DNA of 64,000 nt from Skermanella aerolata KACC 11604 (GTDB lineage: Bacteria > Pseudomonadota > Alphaproteobacteria > Azospirillales > Azospirillaceae). The position numbers and the translations under genes were made by a program. The stretch lies in NCBI RefSeq assembly GCF_000936425.1, contig NZ_AVFK01000003.1:186001-250000 (forward strand). The letters are read 5' to 3'. Positions 18,241-28,503 of this stretch are shown piece after piece; positions within the stretch are counted from its first letter, which is position 1, and each line of letters starts with the position of its first letter. The notes beneath the pieces were generated by a model. It saw only the letters and a program-made list of their open reading frames with translations. It was not told where the DNA came from and ran no database searches.

Positions 18241-18281
18241 GCGTCCCCGTTCCTTCATCAGGGACGGGGATGCGGTTTTTT
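18241..18281 (+). terminator. Rho-independent terminator after the lactate permease
   Basis: A hairpin with arms GCGTCCCCGTTCC and GGGACGGGGATGC (including G-T pairs) is followed by a run of six T. It starts 7 bp after the permease stop codon and separates that gene from the phosphotransferase operon. Confidence 0.85.
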
Positions 18282-18318
18282 GCCTATGGGCACAAGCCGC
18301 CGCACTTTCATGAAACCG

Positions 18319-18350
18319 AGAAACTGACGTATCCTCAACTCTCAGTTTCT
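18319..18350. promoter_or_regulatory. candidate operator of the GH1/PTS operon
   Basis: AGAAACTGA (18319-18327) and TCAGTTTCT (18342-18350) form a 9-bp inverted repeat, and TTTCATGAAA overlaps it on the left. Repeats of TGAAA/TTTCA type are common targets of RpiR- and LacI-like sugar regulators. It lies 78-109 bp before the GH1 start. No regulator gene is in the operon, so which protein binds is unknown. Confidence 0.4.
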
Positions 18351-18427
18351 TTGAAACTTCCCGGATCAAAGCTCCGCCGTCCGCCGTTCCCAACTCTGAT
18401 GAAAGACAGGCGAGGGGGGCAGGGAAA

Positions 18428-19843
18428 ATGGAGTTCCGGTTTCCGGACGGGTTCATCTGGGGCGCCGCCACCGCCGCCTTGCAGATCGAGGGCGCGACGC
18501 GGGAAGACGGGCGCGGCCCGTCCCAATGGGATGTCTTCTGCCGCGAGCACCCGGAGCGGATCTGGCAGGAAGCGACGCCCGATCTCGCCTGCGACCACTA
18601 CCACCGCTGGCCGGAAGATGTCGGCCTGATCAAGCAGTTCGGCCAGAACGGCTACCGCCTGTCGATCGCGTGGCCCCGCATCATCCCCGATGGCACCGGT
18701 GCCATAAACCCCGCCGGCGTCGCCTTCTACCGCAAGCTTTTCGCGGCCCTGATCGAAGCCGGGATCGAGCCCAACGTCACTCTCTACCACTGGGACCTGC
18801 CGCAACCGCTGGCAGCAAGCGGCGGCTGGGAAAACCCCGCCACCCTGGACGCCTTCCTCCGCTACGCCCGCGTCTGCTTCGAGGAATTCGGCGATAAGGT
18901 CAAGCTGTGGTCCACCTTCAACGAGCCGTCATGGTCCACGCTCAACGGCTACGTCACTGCTTTGCATCCGCCGCTCAAGCACGACTACAAAGCCGCCGTC
19001 CAGGTCGCCTACAACCTGATGGTCGCCCACGCCCGCACCGTCAAGCTGTTCCACTCGCTCGACAGCGGGAGTGGCCGGGGCATGATCGGCATTGTGCAGA
19101 ACATGTGCCCGGTCTACCCCGCAACCGACAACGCCGCCGACGCCAAGGCCGCCAGCATCGCCGACGCGGTCTATAACCGCTGGTTCATCGACCCAGCATT
19201 GCTGGGCGAATTCCCGCGCGAAGCAGTAGACCTCTACCGCGAGCATAACATCCTGCCGGAGATGAAGCGCAAGGACCTCGACTTCATCGCCGGCGACACC
19301 GTCGACTTCATCGGCGTCAATTACTACTTCCCTCACTACGCCTCGGCGGATGCTGATGAGACGATCTTCGGCCTCAACACCTCCGGCAACAAGGACGAGG
19401 ACTGCCACTTCTCGATCAAGGGGCAGTTCAAGTTCGTCAAGAACCCTGCGGGCCGCTATACCGACTGGGCCTGGGAAATCTATCCTCCCGGCCTTTACGA
19501 CCTGCTCGCCCGCGCCCACCAGTACCGCCCCGGCATGCCGATCTACGTGACCGAGAACGGCATCGGCGCGCAGGAAACCCTGAATGCCGAAGACACCGTG
19601 GACGACCAGTACCGGATCGATTTCGTCCGCGAGCACCTGGAGGTGATCCACCGCGCGATCGGCGAGGGGATGAACGTGCGGGGCTATTACATGTGGGCGC
19701 TGCTGGACAACTTCAGCTGGCTGAACGGCTATAAGAAGCGCTACGGTTTCTTCTTCGTCGATCGCGACACCATGCAGCGCTATCCGAAGAAAAGCGCATA
19801 CTGGTACCGGGACATAGCAGCACAAAACGGCTTTTCCACCTGA
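18428..19843 (+). CDS. GH1 glycosidase, probably 6-phospho-beta-galactosidase/glucosidase
   Basis: The 471-residue GH1 protein has no signal peptide, so it is cytoplasmic. The acid/base is Glu166 in TFNEP and the nucleophile is Glu376 in YVTENG. Near the end, NFSWLNGYKKRYGFFFVD supplies Ser430, Lys437 and Tyr439. These match the Ser-x6-Lys-x-Tyr triad that holds the 6-phosphate in LacG-type enzymes, where plain beta-glucosidases have Glu in place of Ser. Trp431 after the Ser resembles LacG (galacto) more than BglA (gluco). It is first in a run with a complete PTS, which would deliver exactly such phosphorylated glycosides. Known family facts support the triad; the sugar itself is inference. 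Confidence 0.85.
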   Translation: MEFRFPDGFIWGAATAALQIEGATREDGRGPSQWDVFCREHPERIWQEATPDLACDHYHRWPEDVGLIKQFGQNGYRLSIAWPRIIPDGTGAINPAGVAFYRKLFAALIEAGIEPNVTLYHWDLPQPLAASGGWENPATLDAFLRYARVCFEEFGDKVKLWSTFNEPSWSTLNGYVTALHPPLKHDYKAAVQVAYNLMVAHARTVKLFHSLDSGSGRGMIGIVQNMCPVYPATDNAADAKAASIADAVYNRWFIDPALLGEFPREAVDLYREHNILPEMKRKDLDFIAGDTVDFIGVNYYFPHYASADADETIFGLNTSGNKDEDCHFSIKGQFKFVKNPAGRYTDWAWEIYPPGLYDLLARAHQYRPGMPIYVTENGIGAQETLNAEDTVDDQYRIDFVREHLEVIHRAIGEGMNVRGYYMWALLDNFSWLNGYKKRYGFFFVDRDTMQRYPKKSAYWYRDIAAQNGFST

Positions 19844-19880
19844 CAACGATCAATGAATAACTGCCGGGGACGGTCGAACG

Positions 19881-20531
19881 ATGAACGATAATCAGCAATT
19901 CCGCGCCGTTATGTGGGATATCGACGGCACCCTGCTGCTCAGCGAGTCCATGCATTTCCGGGCCTTGCGCCACACGGTAGGGACTGAGGGCAAGCACGTC
20001 CCCGACGACTTCCACCACGAGATCGTCGGACGCGCCGCCCGCGTCGTCTACCAGACGGTCCGCGAGCGCTTCGACCTCGAGATGAGCTTCGACCAGTTCC
20101 GCCGCCTGAAATACGGCTACTACACCGAACACGCTCACGAGATCCAAGTCCGGCCCGGCGCCCTCGAAGCGTGGCGCACCTTCGAGGAACACGGCCTCCG
20201 CCAAGCCCTTGTCTCCAACTCCGACCGGATCGTCGTTAACGCCAATATCCGCGTGCTGGGGCTGGAGCAGCCGGGCTTTATCTCCGTCTCGATCAACGAC
20301 GTGGTCAACGGTAAGCCGCACCCGGAACCCTACCATCGCGGCGCAGCATTGCTCGGGGTCGAGCCGCACCAATGCATCGCCGTCGAGGACAGCCCGACCG
20401 GTGCCCGCGCGGCCCATGCCGCCGGCACCCGCGTCATCGCGTGGCCGGAGGACGTGGAACTTGAGTTCCCGCCGGAAATTCCGCCCATCTCCGACATCGG
20501 GGCGGAGGTAGCGAACATCCTCAAGGTGTAG
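19881..20531 (+). CDS. HAD-superfamily phosphatase/phosphosugar mutase-like protein
   Basis: The 216-residue protein has the HAD motif I at VMWDIDGTLLL (Asp13 nucleophile, Asp15), motif II at VSNSDR, a lysine in VNGKPHPEPY, and motif IV at VEDSPTGARAA. The helical cap between motifs I and II places it with beta-phosphoglucomutase-like and sugar-phosphate phosphatase enzymes. It lies 37 bp after the GH1 gene, so it probably acts on a phosphorylated sugar released there. Phosphatase and mutase roles cannot be separated by reading. Confidence 0.82.
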   Translation: MNDNQQFRAVMWDIDGTLLLSESMHFRALRHTVGTEGKHVPDDFHHEIVGRAARVVYQTVRERFDLEMSFDQFRRLKYGYYTEHAHEIQVRPGALEAWRTFEEHGLRQALVSNSDRIVVNANIRVLGLEQPGFISVSINDVVNGKPHPEPYHRGAALLGVEPHQCIAVEDSPTGARAAHAAGTRVIAWPEDVELEFPPEIPPISDIGAEVANILKV

Positions 20532-20662
20532 ATTGGAGCAGAAGAGCAGGTCTTTGAACACCGAAGGGGGACTGAGCGTTCGGGGAAGCAGCCGTATAAC
20601 CAAAACAACCGGACCCGCGGGGGCAGGGGCCACCGCGCACCGGTGAACATCGGGGAGGCACC

Positions 20663-23230
20663 ATGCAGACGACTTCCCAGTCCAGCCTGAAGCCTGATAG
20701 CCTGAAGATCGTCGCACCACTCGGGGGCATCCTCGTGCCCCTGGATCAGGTGCCCGATCCCGTTTTCGCCCAGAAGATGGTGGGAGACGGGATCTCCCTG
20801 GACCCTATCTCAAACGAACTGCTGGCGCCGGTCTCCGGCACCGTGACCCAGCTCCACAACGCCCACCACGCCCTCACGATCACGACACCGGAAGGTATCG
20901 AGGTCCTGGTCCATATCGGGTTGGACACCGTGATGCTGCGCGGCGACGGCTTCTCGCCGCGCGTCAAGATGGGCGACACGGTCAAGGTCGGCCAGCCCGT
21001 CATCGGCTTCGACGCCGACCGCGTCGGCCGCAACGCCCGCAGCCTGCTGACCGAGATCGTCGTCGCCAACTTCGAGCGCGTCGCCCACATGACCCCCGCA
21101 ACCGGGATGGTCGAAGCCGGCCGCAGCGTCATCCTGGAACTGACGCTCAAGGACGGTGCCGCGAACGGTACGGGCGTCGCCGATACCGCAGCACCCGGAG
21201 CCGAAGCCCAGTCCGAAGGCATCCCCCTGCCGAACCACGCTGGGCTGCACGCAAGGCCCGCCGCCGTGCTGGCCGGCGCCGCCAAGACCTTCAGTTCCCA
21301 AATTCACCTGATCCGGGGTGACGACAAGGTCAACGCCAAGTCGCTGGTCGCGATCATGGGCCTGTCCACCAAGCAGGGCGATGTCGTCACGATCAAGGCG
21401 ACCGGCCCCGATGCCGACAAAGCAATCGCCGCCCTGGCGACCCTGATAGCGGACGGCTGCGGCGAGAAGCCCGGCGAGGCACCGCAGCCCGCCGCCGAAA
21501 CGGCAGCCACAACAGCCCGCGCCTTCCCGACCGACGCCAACGAGATCGCCGGCGTCCCGGCCTCCCCAGGTCTCGCCATCGGCCAGATCTTCCAGTACCG
21601 CCACGACGTGGTCGAAGTGGAGCAGAAGGGCGGCGCCTCCGCCGACGAGCGCCGCAAGCTCGACACCGCCCTGGCCGAAGCCGGCAGCCAGATCGAAGAG
21701 CTGAAGGGGCACATGCGCGACCCCTCCAAGGCGAAGATCCTGGACGCCCACAAAGAACTGCTCGAAGACCCCGACCTCGTCAATCTGGCGCTCGACGGCA
21801 TAGCAGGCGGCTCCAGCGCCGCCTATTCCTGGCGCGAAGCCTTCACCCGCTACGCCAAGCAGTTGGAAGGCCTCGACAATCCCCTGCTGCGCGAGCGCGC
21901 CACCGACATCCGCGATGTCGGCAGGCGGGTTCTCGGCCTGCTGGCCGGGATCCGCCAAGAGAAGATCGAAGTCCCGCAGGACGCCATCCTGGTCGCCGAA
22001 GACCTGGCGCCCTCCGACATCGCGTCGATCGACCGCACCCGCGTCCTGGGCTTCTGCACCACCAGCGGCGGCGCCACCAGCCACGTCGCGATCATCGCCC
22101 GCTCGTTCGGCATCCCCGCGATCTGCGGCATCGACGAATCGGCCCTGCATCTCGACAACGGCGCCCAGGTCCTGCTCGACGGCGGACGCGGCATGCTCCG
22201 CCGCAACCCGAACGAAGCGGAAGTCGCCCGTGCCCGCGAGCAGATCGCCAAGTTAGCCGAGCGCCGCCGGGAAGAACTGGCGACCGCGATGCAGCCGGCG
22301 CAGACCCGCGACGGCCACCGGATCGAAGTCGTCGCCAATATCCGCAACGCCGACGACGCCCTTGCGGCGGTCGCCGCCGGGGGCGAAGGCGTCGGCCTGT
22401 TGCGCTCCGAGTTCCTGTTCGACGAACGCGATCAGGCCCCCAGCGAGGACGAGCAAGCCCGATCCTACGGCGCCGTCGCCGAAGTGCTTGGCCGTGGCCG
22501 CCCCCTGATCATCCGCACCCTGGATGTCGGCGGCGACAAGCCGCTCTCGTATCTGCCGCTTCCCAAGGAGGAAAACCCCTTCCTGGGATTACGCGGCATC
22601 CGGGTCAGCCTGGACCAGCCGGAGATGTTCCGCACTCAGCTTCGCGCCATCCTGCGGGCGGCTCCCCTATCCGACCTGCACATCATGTTCCCGATGATCG
22701 CGACGCTGGAGGAACTGCGCGCCGCCAAGCGCATCCTGGCGGAGGAACAGGCCGCCGGCGCCAGCGAGACCAGCGCCGCCGCCAGCGTCAAGGTCGGCAT
22801 CATGGTCGAAGTACCGTCCGCCGCCGTCCAGGCCGACATCCTGGCCGCCGAATGCGACTTCTTCTCGATCGGCACCAACGACCTGACCCAGTACACGCTG
22901 GCGATGGACCGGGGCCACCCCAAACTGGCCCGCCAAGCCGACGGGTTGCACCCGGCTGTTCTCCGCATGATCAAGCTGACGACTGATGGCGCCCGGAAGC
23001 ACGGCAAATGGGTCGGCGTCTGCGGCGGCATCGCGTCCGACCTGATCGCGATCCCGGTCCTGATCGGGCTTGGCGTCAAGGAGCTTTCCGTCACCGTGCC
23101 GACGATCCCGGCGATCAAGGCCGCCATCGGCAGGCTCTCCCTGTCCGAATGCCAAGCCTTGGCGGACGAAGTGCTGGCGCTGGGAACGGCGGAGCAGGTC
23201 CGGGCGCGGCTGGCCCCCTTCGCGGAATGA
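20663..23230 (+). CDS. PTS fusion protein EIIA-HPr-Enzyme I
   Basis: The 855-residue protein carries three phosphotransfer modules. Residues about 15-160 are a glucose-type EIIA with His84 in VLVHIGLDTV. Residues about 185-268 are HPr with His196 in NHAGLHARPAAVL. Residues about 295-855 are Enzyme I with His474 in SGGATSHVAIIAR and the PEP-binding C-terminal barrel (RSEFLFDERD, MFPMIATLEEL, SIGTNDLTQYTLAMDR). It takes phosphate from PEP and hands it to the membrane EIIB encoded next. Such EIIA-HPr-EI (NagF/FPr-like) fusions make a sugar PTS independent of the regulatory nitrogen PTS usual in alphaproteobacteria. A leader of about 130 bp separates it from the HAD gene. Confidence 0.95.
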   Translation: MQTTSQSSLKPDSLKIVAPLGGILVPLDQVPDPVFAQKMVGDGISLDPISNELLAPVSGTVTQLHNAHHALTITTPEGIEVLVHIGLDTVMLRGDGFSPRVKMGDTVKVGQPVIGFDADRVGRNARSLLTEIVVANFERVAHMTPATGMVEAGRSVILELTLKDGAANGTGVADTAAPGAEAQSEGIPLPNHAGLHARPAAVLAGAAKTFSSQIHLIRGDDKVNAKSLVAIMGLSTKQGDVVTIKATGPDADKAIAALATLIADGCGEKPGEAPQPAAETAATTARAFPTDANEIAGVPASPGLAIGQIFQYRHDVVEVEQKGGASADERRKLDTALAEAGSQIEELKGHMRDPSKAKILDAHKELLEDPDLVNLALDGIAGGSSAAYSWREAFTRYAKQLEGLDNPLLRERATDIRDVGRRVLGLLAGIRQEKIEVPQDAILVAEDLAPSDIASIDRTRVLGFCTTSGGATSHVAIIARSFGIPAICGIDESALHLDNGAQVLLDGGRGMLRRNPNEAEVARAREQIAKLAERRREELATAMQPAQTRDGHRIEVVANIRNADDALAAVAAGGEGVGLLRSEFLFDERDQAPSEDEQARSYGAVAEVLGRGRPLIIRTLDVGGDKPLSYLPLPKEENPFLGLRGIRVSLDQPEMFRTQLRAILRAAPLSDLHIMFPMIATLEELRAAKRILAEEQAAGASETSAAASVKVGIMVEVPSAAVQADILAAECDFFSIGTNDLTQYTLAMDRGHPKLARQADGLHPAVLRMIKLTTDGARKHGKWVGVCGGIASDLIAIPVLIGLGVKELSVTVPTIPAIKAAIGRLSLSECQALADEVLALGTAEQVRARLAPFAE

Positions 23231-23278
23231 CGGTCGATCGACCGACAAAGACCAAACAAAGAAAAATTGGGGAAATCA

Positions 23279-25072
<1,794 letters not shown>

Positions 25073-25094
25073 CCAAGCCATGGAGGGGCGTGGA

Positions 25095-26123
25095 ATGGAC
25101 CGGATAACCGTCGGATTGATCGGCTACGGGCTCGCCGGCTCCATCTTCCACGCGCCGCTGGTCATGGCCGAGCCGCAGATGCGGCTCGCCAAGGTGGTCA
25201 CCAGCCGCAGGGAGCAGGTGGCAGTCGACCTGCCCGGCGTCGGCGTGGTGGAGACTGCCGAAGACCTGTTCGCCGACCCCGAAATCGACCTTGTGATCGT
25301 CGCCTCCCCCAACACCACCCACGTCCCCTTCGCCAAGGCGGCACTCCACGCCGGCAAGCACGTCGTCATCGACAAACCCTTCGCCCCCACCCTGGGAGAA
25401 GCCGACGCCCTAATAGCATTGGCCGAGGACAAAAGCCGCCTGCTCAGCGTCTTCCACAACCGCCGCTGGGACGACGGCTTCCTCACCGCCCGCCACTGCA
25501 TCGACCAGGGACTTGTCGGCACCCTGGCCCATTACGAAGTCCATTTCGACCGCTTCCGCCCTGCGATCAAACAAGGCTGGCGCGAGCAGCCTCTCGCAGC
25601 CTCCGGCCTGCTCTACGACCTGGGCTCCCACCTGATCGACCAGGCCCTCGTCCTGTTCGGCCTGCCCAGGACGATCACCGCCGACATCATCACCCAGCGT
25701 CCGCAAGCCGTCATGGACGACTACTTCCACCTGATCCTCGACTACGGCCGCCTGCGCGCCATCCTGCACGCCGCCACCCTGGTCTGCCGTCCCGGCCCGC
25801 ACATCATCCTGCACGGCGACGCCGGCAGCTACTCCAAACACGGCCTAGACCAGCAGGAAACCGCCCTGAAAGCTGGCCAGCGCTTCGGATCGCCCAGCTG
25901 GGGCCGCACCACCCAGCACGGCACCCTGACTCGCGCCGACGGCACCGAAATGCCCCTCGAAACACTACCCGGCCGCTACGAAGCCTACTACGCCGCGATC
26001 GCCGCCAGCATCCGCAACGGCACCCCGCCGCCGGTGACGGGCACCGAAGCCCGCAACGTCATGCTCGTGCTGGAAGCGGCGATCCGGAGTGCGGCGGAAC
26101 GGCGCACGGTGGCGGTAATCTGA
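25095..26123 (+). CDS. Gfo/Idh/MocA oxidoreductase, scyllo-inositol dehydrogenase-like
   Basis: The 342-residue protein starts at MDRITVGLIGYGLAGSIFHAPLV, 22 bp after the EIIBC gene and with GGAGGGG upstream. The GYGLAGSIFHAPL block is typical of the YvaA/IolW/YdgJ group, which interconvert inositol or sugar ketones with NADP(H). The family dyad is in VIDKPFAPTLGEAD, and SHLIDQAL holds the catalytic-region histidine. It is last in the GH1-PTS run. It may tailor an oxidised glycoside or aglycone, but the substrate is unknown. Confidence 0.85.
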   Translation: MDRITVGLIGYGLAGSIFHAPLVMAEPQMRLAKVVTSRREQVAVDLPGVGVVETAEDLFADPEIDLVIVASPNTTHVPFAKAALHAGKHVVIDKPFAPTLGEADALIALAEDKSRLLSVFHNRRWDDGFLTARHCIDQGLVGTLAHYEVHFDRFRPAIKQGWREQPLAASGLLYDLGSHLIDQALVLFGLPRTITADIITQRPQAVMDDYFHLILDYGRLRAILHAATLVCRPGPHIILHGDAGSYSKHGLDQQETALKAGQRFGSPSWGRTTQHGTLTRADGTEMPLETLPGRYEAYYAAIAASIRNGTPPPVTGTEARNVMLVLEAAIRSAAERRTVAVI

Positions 26124-26142
26124 CGGTATTGTCGGAGCCGCC

Positions 26143-26167
26143 TTGACAGATATAAGGATCATCCTTA
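26143..26167 (+). promoter_or_regulatory. promoter and palindromic operator of the PrlF/MazF-type module
   Basis: A consensus -35 hexamer TTGACA (26143-26148) is followed by a perfect 15-bp palindrome, TAAGGAT-C-ATCCTTA (26153-26167), which occupies the spacer and -10 area. The antitoxin ATG is 34 bp downstream. AbrB/MazE-fold antitoxins bind such palindromes, so self-repression is likely. Confidence 0.7.
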
Positions 26168-26200
26168 ACCGCCAAGGAATTCCTGACTGTCGGAAGCTCA

Positions 26201-26416
26201 ATGATTACGAGCAAACTCACCAAGAAGGCGCAGACCACCGTTCCGCAAGCGGTGTGCACTGCTCTCGGTTTGCGCGAGGGGGATAAGATTGCCTACAGCA
26301 GCGAAGAGGGACACATAGTCCTGACGCGTGCAACCGCCGAACCGGCCGATGACCCGTTCCATACCTTCACCGAATGGAGCTTCGAGGCGGATCGACGGGC
26401 CTATGCCGACCTTTGA
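26201..26416 (+). CDS. AbrB/PrlF-type antitoxin
   Basis: The 71-residue protein opens with the swapped-hairpin DNA-binding fold: SKLTKKAQTTVPQAVCTALGLREGDKIAYSSEEGHIVLTRA. The TTVPQAV and LGLREGDKI pieces are standard for PrlF/MazE/AbrB antitoxins. The acidic and aromatic C-terminus (FHTFTEWSFEADRRAYADL) is the part expected to wrap the toxin. Its stop overlaps the toxin start by 14 bp, so the two are translated together. The upstream palindrome fits autoregulation. Confidence 0.85.
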   Translation: MITSKLTKKAQTTVPQAVCTALGLREGDKIAYSSEEGHIVLTRATAEPADDPFHTFTEWSFEADRRAYADL

Positions 26417-26765
26417 ACCGTGGGATATCGTCAAGGTCCCTTTCCCCTACGTCGACCGTCTGGTACGCCAGTGGCGTCCAGCGCTCGTCGTGGCAGAGGA
26501 TGACATCCAGGCACATTACGGACTCGTCTGGGTGCTGATGATCACTCGCGCTGACAATCGCCGCTGGCCCTCCGACGTAGCCGTGAGCGACCTAGCGACA
26601 GCAGGACTTCCGGCTGCGTCCGTGGTACGAACGGGCAAAGTTACCGTCATCGATGTGCCCGGCGCGAAGCGCCTTGGCACCTTGCCAATCGCCGACCCTT
26701 CCATGATTGCCACCAATCTCAGCGAACATCTGGGCGGCGTTATCGATTTGAGCGCACAGGCATAA
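26403..26765 (+). CDS. PemK/MazF-type endoribonuclease toxin
   Basis: The 120-residue protein starts at MPTFEPWDIVKVPFPYVDR within the end of the antitoxin gene. The segment WDIVKVPFPYVDRLVRQWRPALVV has the Asp-Ile-Val start, the FPY and the RPALVV strand of the PemK/MazF fold. AAGLPAASVVRTGKVTVID follows the family's second half. These toxins cut mRNA at short sequences and are held by the AbrB-type partner. The length and motifs look complete. Confidence 0.82.
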   Translation: MPTFEPWDIVKVPFPYVDRLVRQWRPALVVAEDDIQAHYGLVWVLMITRADNRRWPSDVAVSDLATAGLPAASVVRTGKVTVIDVPGAKRLGTLPIADPSMIATNLSEHLGGVIDLSAQA

Positions 26766-27178
26766 TGGTGCCCGCGCTGACGGGTTGTCCACGAACATCT
26801 ACACGCAGAGGTAAGATTCTGCGTGTTCATCTCGTTCTTTCAACTTCCTTCACTATGATAAAAAATATTAAAAGTACTTTTTTCGCTAATTCATGAAGCG
26901 TTGTCAGCCAGGATTTGAACTCCGTATCCTTTGCTCTTTATGCTGCATGGATCTATCAAGATTATCCAAGACTCTGCCGATGGTCATAACTATAAATATA
27001 TAGTTATCAACTTCAGTTGATGTGCTACCTGAAATTTCCTTTCTCAAACATAGGGATATATGATCATATATGAACAATACTTGGACATGGTCGAACAAAC
27101 CGCGTTGCGAACTACTCGTGTCCAGCGTCAATGTGACGGTTCGCGGAGGAAGTTTCAGGTTTGCCCGGAGAAGATGCC
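26766..27178. other. AT-rich intergenic region with one hairpin
   Basis: About 410 bp follow the toxin gene. A 9-bp stem at 26801-26809 and 26818-26826 (ACACGCAGA/TCTGCGTGT) may end the toxin transcript. The rest (26840-27070) is far richer in A and T than the window average and holds no credible frame. It looks like recently acquired or decayed DNA. Confidence 0.55.
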
Positions 27179-27538
27179 GTGAAGATCATCTGCACTCTTG
27201 TTTCCATTGTAGGGTTCGTCTTTTCGATCCAGGCTGCCGAAGCGCAGTTATTGTTTGGCGACCGCCTGGGTGAGGCTCATTATCAAGGCGACGATACGAA
27301 GATCATTATGCAAGTCAGCACAGACATGCTGCGCAGCGCTCCGGACGGGGAGACTCGTTCATGGTCAAATCCCCAAACCGGCCATCACGGCGACATTACG
27401 GTCATTCGCACCTACAATATGAAAAGCCTGCCGTGCCGCGACACCAGAGTGGTTGGCATACTAGGCGACAAGAAGGTCGTATACACTATTCCTTTATGTC
27501 AAGTAAAAGATGGTTCTTGGAAAGTAGCTGCGCATTAA
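27179..27538 (+). CDS. small exported protein, 17-kDa surface antigen-like
   Basis: The 119-residue protein is started at a GTG with GGAGAA upstream; a TTG six codons earlier is the alternative. A hydrophobic signal sequence (IICTLVSIVGFVFSIQAAEAQ) is followed by a compact domain. Its pattern, SWSNPQTGHHGDITVIRTY then LPCRDTRVV then PLCQVKDGSWKVA, matches the 17-kDa-antigen-like family (RT0821/Lpp0805). The two conserved cysteines could form a disulfide. The function of the family is unknown, and it stands alone in an AT-rich patch. Confidence 0.65.
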   Translation: MKIICTLVSIVGFVFSIQAAEAQLLFGDRLGEAHYQGDDTKIIMQVSTDMLRSAPDGETRSWSNPQTGHHGDITVIRTYNMKSLPCRDTRVVGILGDKKVVYTIPLCQVKDGSWKVAAH

Positions 27539-27730
27539 CTGTGAGAGAAAAAATCCATGTCAATATGATATACTACCTTAAAGACTAGACTGATAACGGA
27601 AAGTGTCAAAATAAATCCATTGATGTAAAAATATAAAAAGCTCATTCTAATCTCATTTTCCGGATTTCTGCCAATCTTTTGGCCTATGATACTTCGCAGC
27701 GACTGTGCGGCATTGCAGGGAGTAGCTTCC

Positions 27731-28300
27731 ATGAAATTCAGGAGTCACACGGCCTGTCTCGTCGGTATCTCCGCGCTGCTGGCATCGGCCTGTTCACAGA
27801 CGGAGAACATGGCCAAGCCTGCTGTTGCAGCCACCGACACCGTTCAAACCCAGGCTACAGTCATCGCGATCAACCGCCCCGAGCGTGAGGTCATCCTACG
27901 CGGCGAGGATGGTACGACGATGGGGTATATCCTGGACGATCGCGTTCGCAAATTCGACCAGATCGAGGTCGGCGACGTGGTGACGGCCCAGTACTACGAG
28001 GCAGTGGCCATTGACGTGCAGCCGGCTGCGGGAAGAGCGCCCGATGTTCAGGATACGAGCACCGTCCAGCGAGCCCCCCTAGGCGAGAAGCCGGGAGCCA
28101 GCAGCCTGCGTATCCGGGAGATCACTGCAACGGTCGCAGGCATCGACTACGACAACCGCCTGGTCACCCTTCGCGGACCGACAGGCCAAGTCCGCAAGGT
28201 CAAAGTCGGACCGGATGTCACGAACCTGGAAGCCGTCAGGCGAGGTGACCAGGTGCGGGTCCGTCATACCGAGGCCATTGCCGTTGCCGTCACGGAATAG
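27731..28300 (+). CDS. predicted lipoprotein with two similar beta domains
   Basis: The 189-residue protein starts at MKFRSHTACLVGISALLASACSQ, with AGGGAG upstream. LASAC is a good lipobox, so it should be lipid-anchored. The mature part has two related units: QATVIAINRPEREVILRGEDG with GYILDDRV, and TATVAGIDYDNRLVTLRGPTG with VKVGPDV. Each ends in a GD-containing turn (IEVGDVV, VRRGDQV). This suggests duplicated small beta-barrels of the DUF5666/OB type. No function is known. Its stop codon abuts a sulfatase remnant. Confidence 0.7.
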   Translation: MKFRSHTACLVGISALLASACSQTENMAKPAVAATDTVQTQATVIAINRPEREVILRGEDGTTMGYILDDRVRKFDQIEVGDVVTAQYYEAVAIDVQPAAGRAPDVQDTSTVQRAPLGEKPGASSLRIREITATVAGIDYDNRLVTLRGPTGQVRKVKVGPDVTNLEAVRRGDQVRVRHTEAIAVAVTE

Positions 28301-28450
28301 CGGCCGGCGGGCAACGGCATCTCCAGCCAAGGTAACGGCATCATTGGCGAGCATCTCAGGACACTTGACGAGTATCCGCCTGTGCAGCGCGGGTCGTCCA
28401 TCGACATGACCAACGTTGTGCAGGACTTCCTGCAAAGAGCCAAGCAATAA
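28301..28450 (+). pseudogene. C-terminal remnant of an arylsulfatase-like gene
   Basis: A 49-codon open stretch begins right after the lipoprotein stop and ends at TAA 28448-28450, with no start codon or ribosome site at a sensible place. It reads IIGEHLRTLDEYPPVQ, then SSIDMTNVVQDFLQRAKQ. This resembles the last residues of bacterial arylsulfatases, where an EH-L-TL-EYPPRQ pattern precedes the final helix. The main sulfatase domain is missing. It lies just before an intact alkyl sulfatase gene, so a larger sulfatase locus may have been trimmed. The family match is from memory and moderate. Confidence 0.5.
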
Positions 28451-28503
28451 GTTCAGGGCAAAACGGACGGTTCACACTTTGAACCTCTTCTCGGGAGGCC
28501 GTC

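Noticed and set aside
16474-18471. 665-codon open frame on the minus strand opposite the lactate permease
   Set aside because: It consists mostly of His/Arg/Asp/Gln-rich shadow sequence, and the plus frame has a complete LctP-family protein.
25095-26123. Idea that this oxidoreductase is the apiose dehydrogenase missing from the apnL-like operon
   Set aside because: Its wording is closer to inositol-dehydrogenase-like YvaA/IolW proteins and it belongs to the PTS run about 9 kb away. Nothing in the sequence supports apiose as substrate.
26885-26935. tRNA T-arm-like string (GTTCAAATCC on the minus strand)
   Set aside because: The flanking bases do not form the T stem properly and no acceptor, D or anticodon arms could be found, so it is neither a tRNA gene nor a clear tRNA-end attachment site.
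26904-27131. 75-codon minus-strand frame in the AT-rich gap
   Set aside because: No ribosome site, no recognisable motif, and amino-acid use as expected from random AT-rich DNA.
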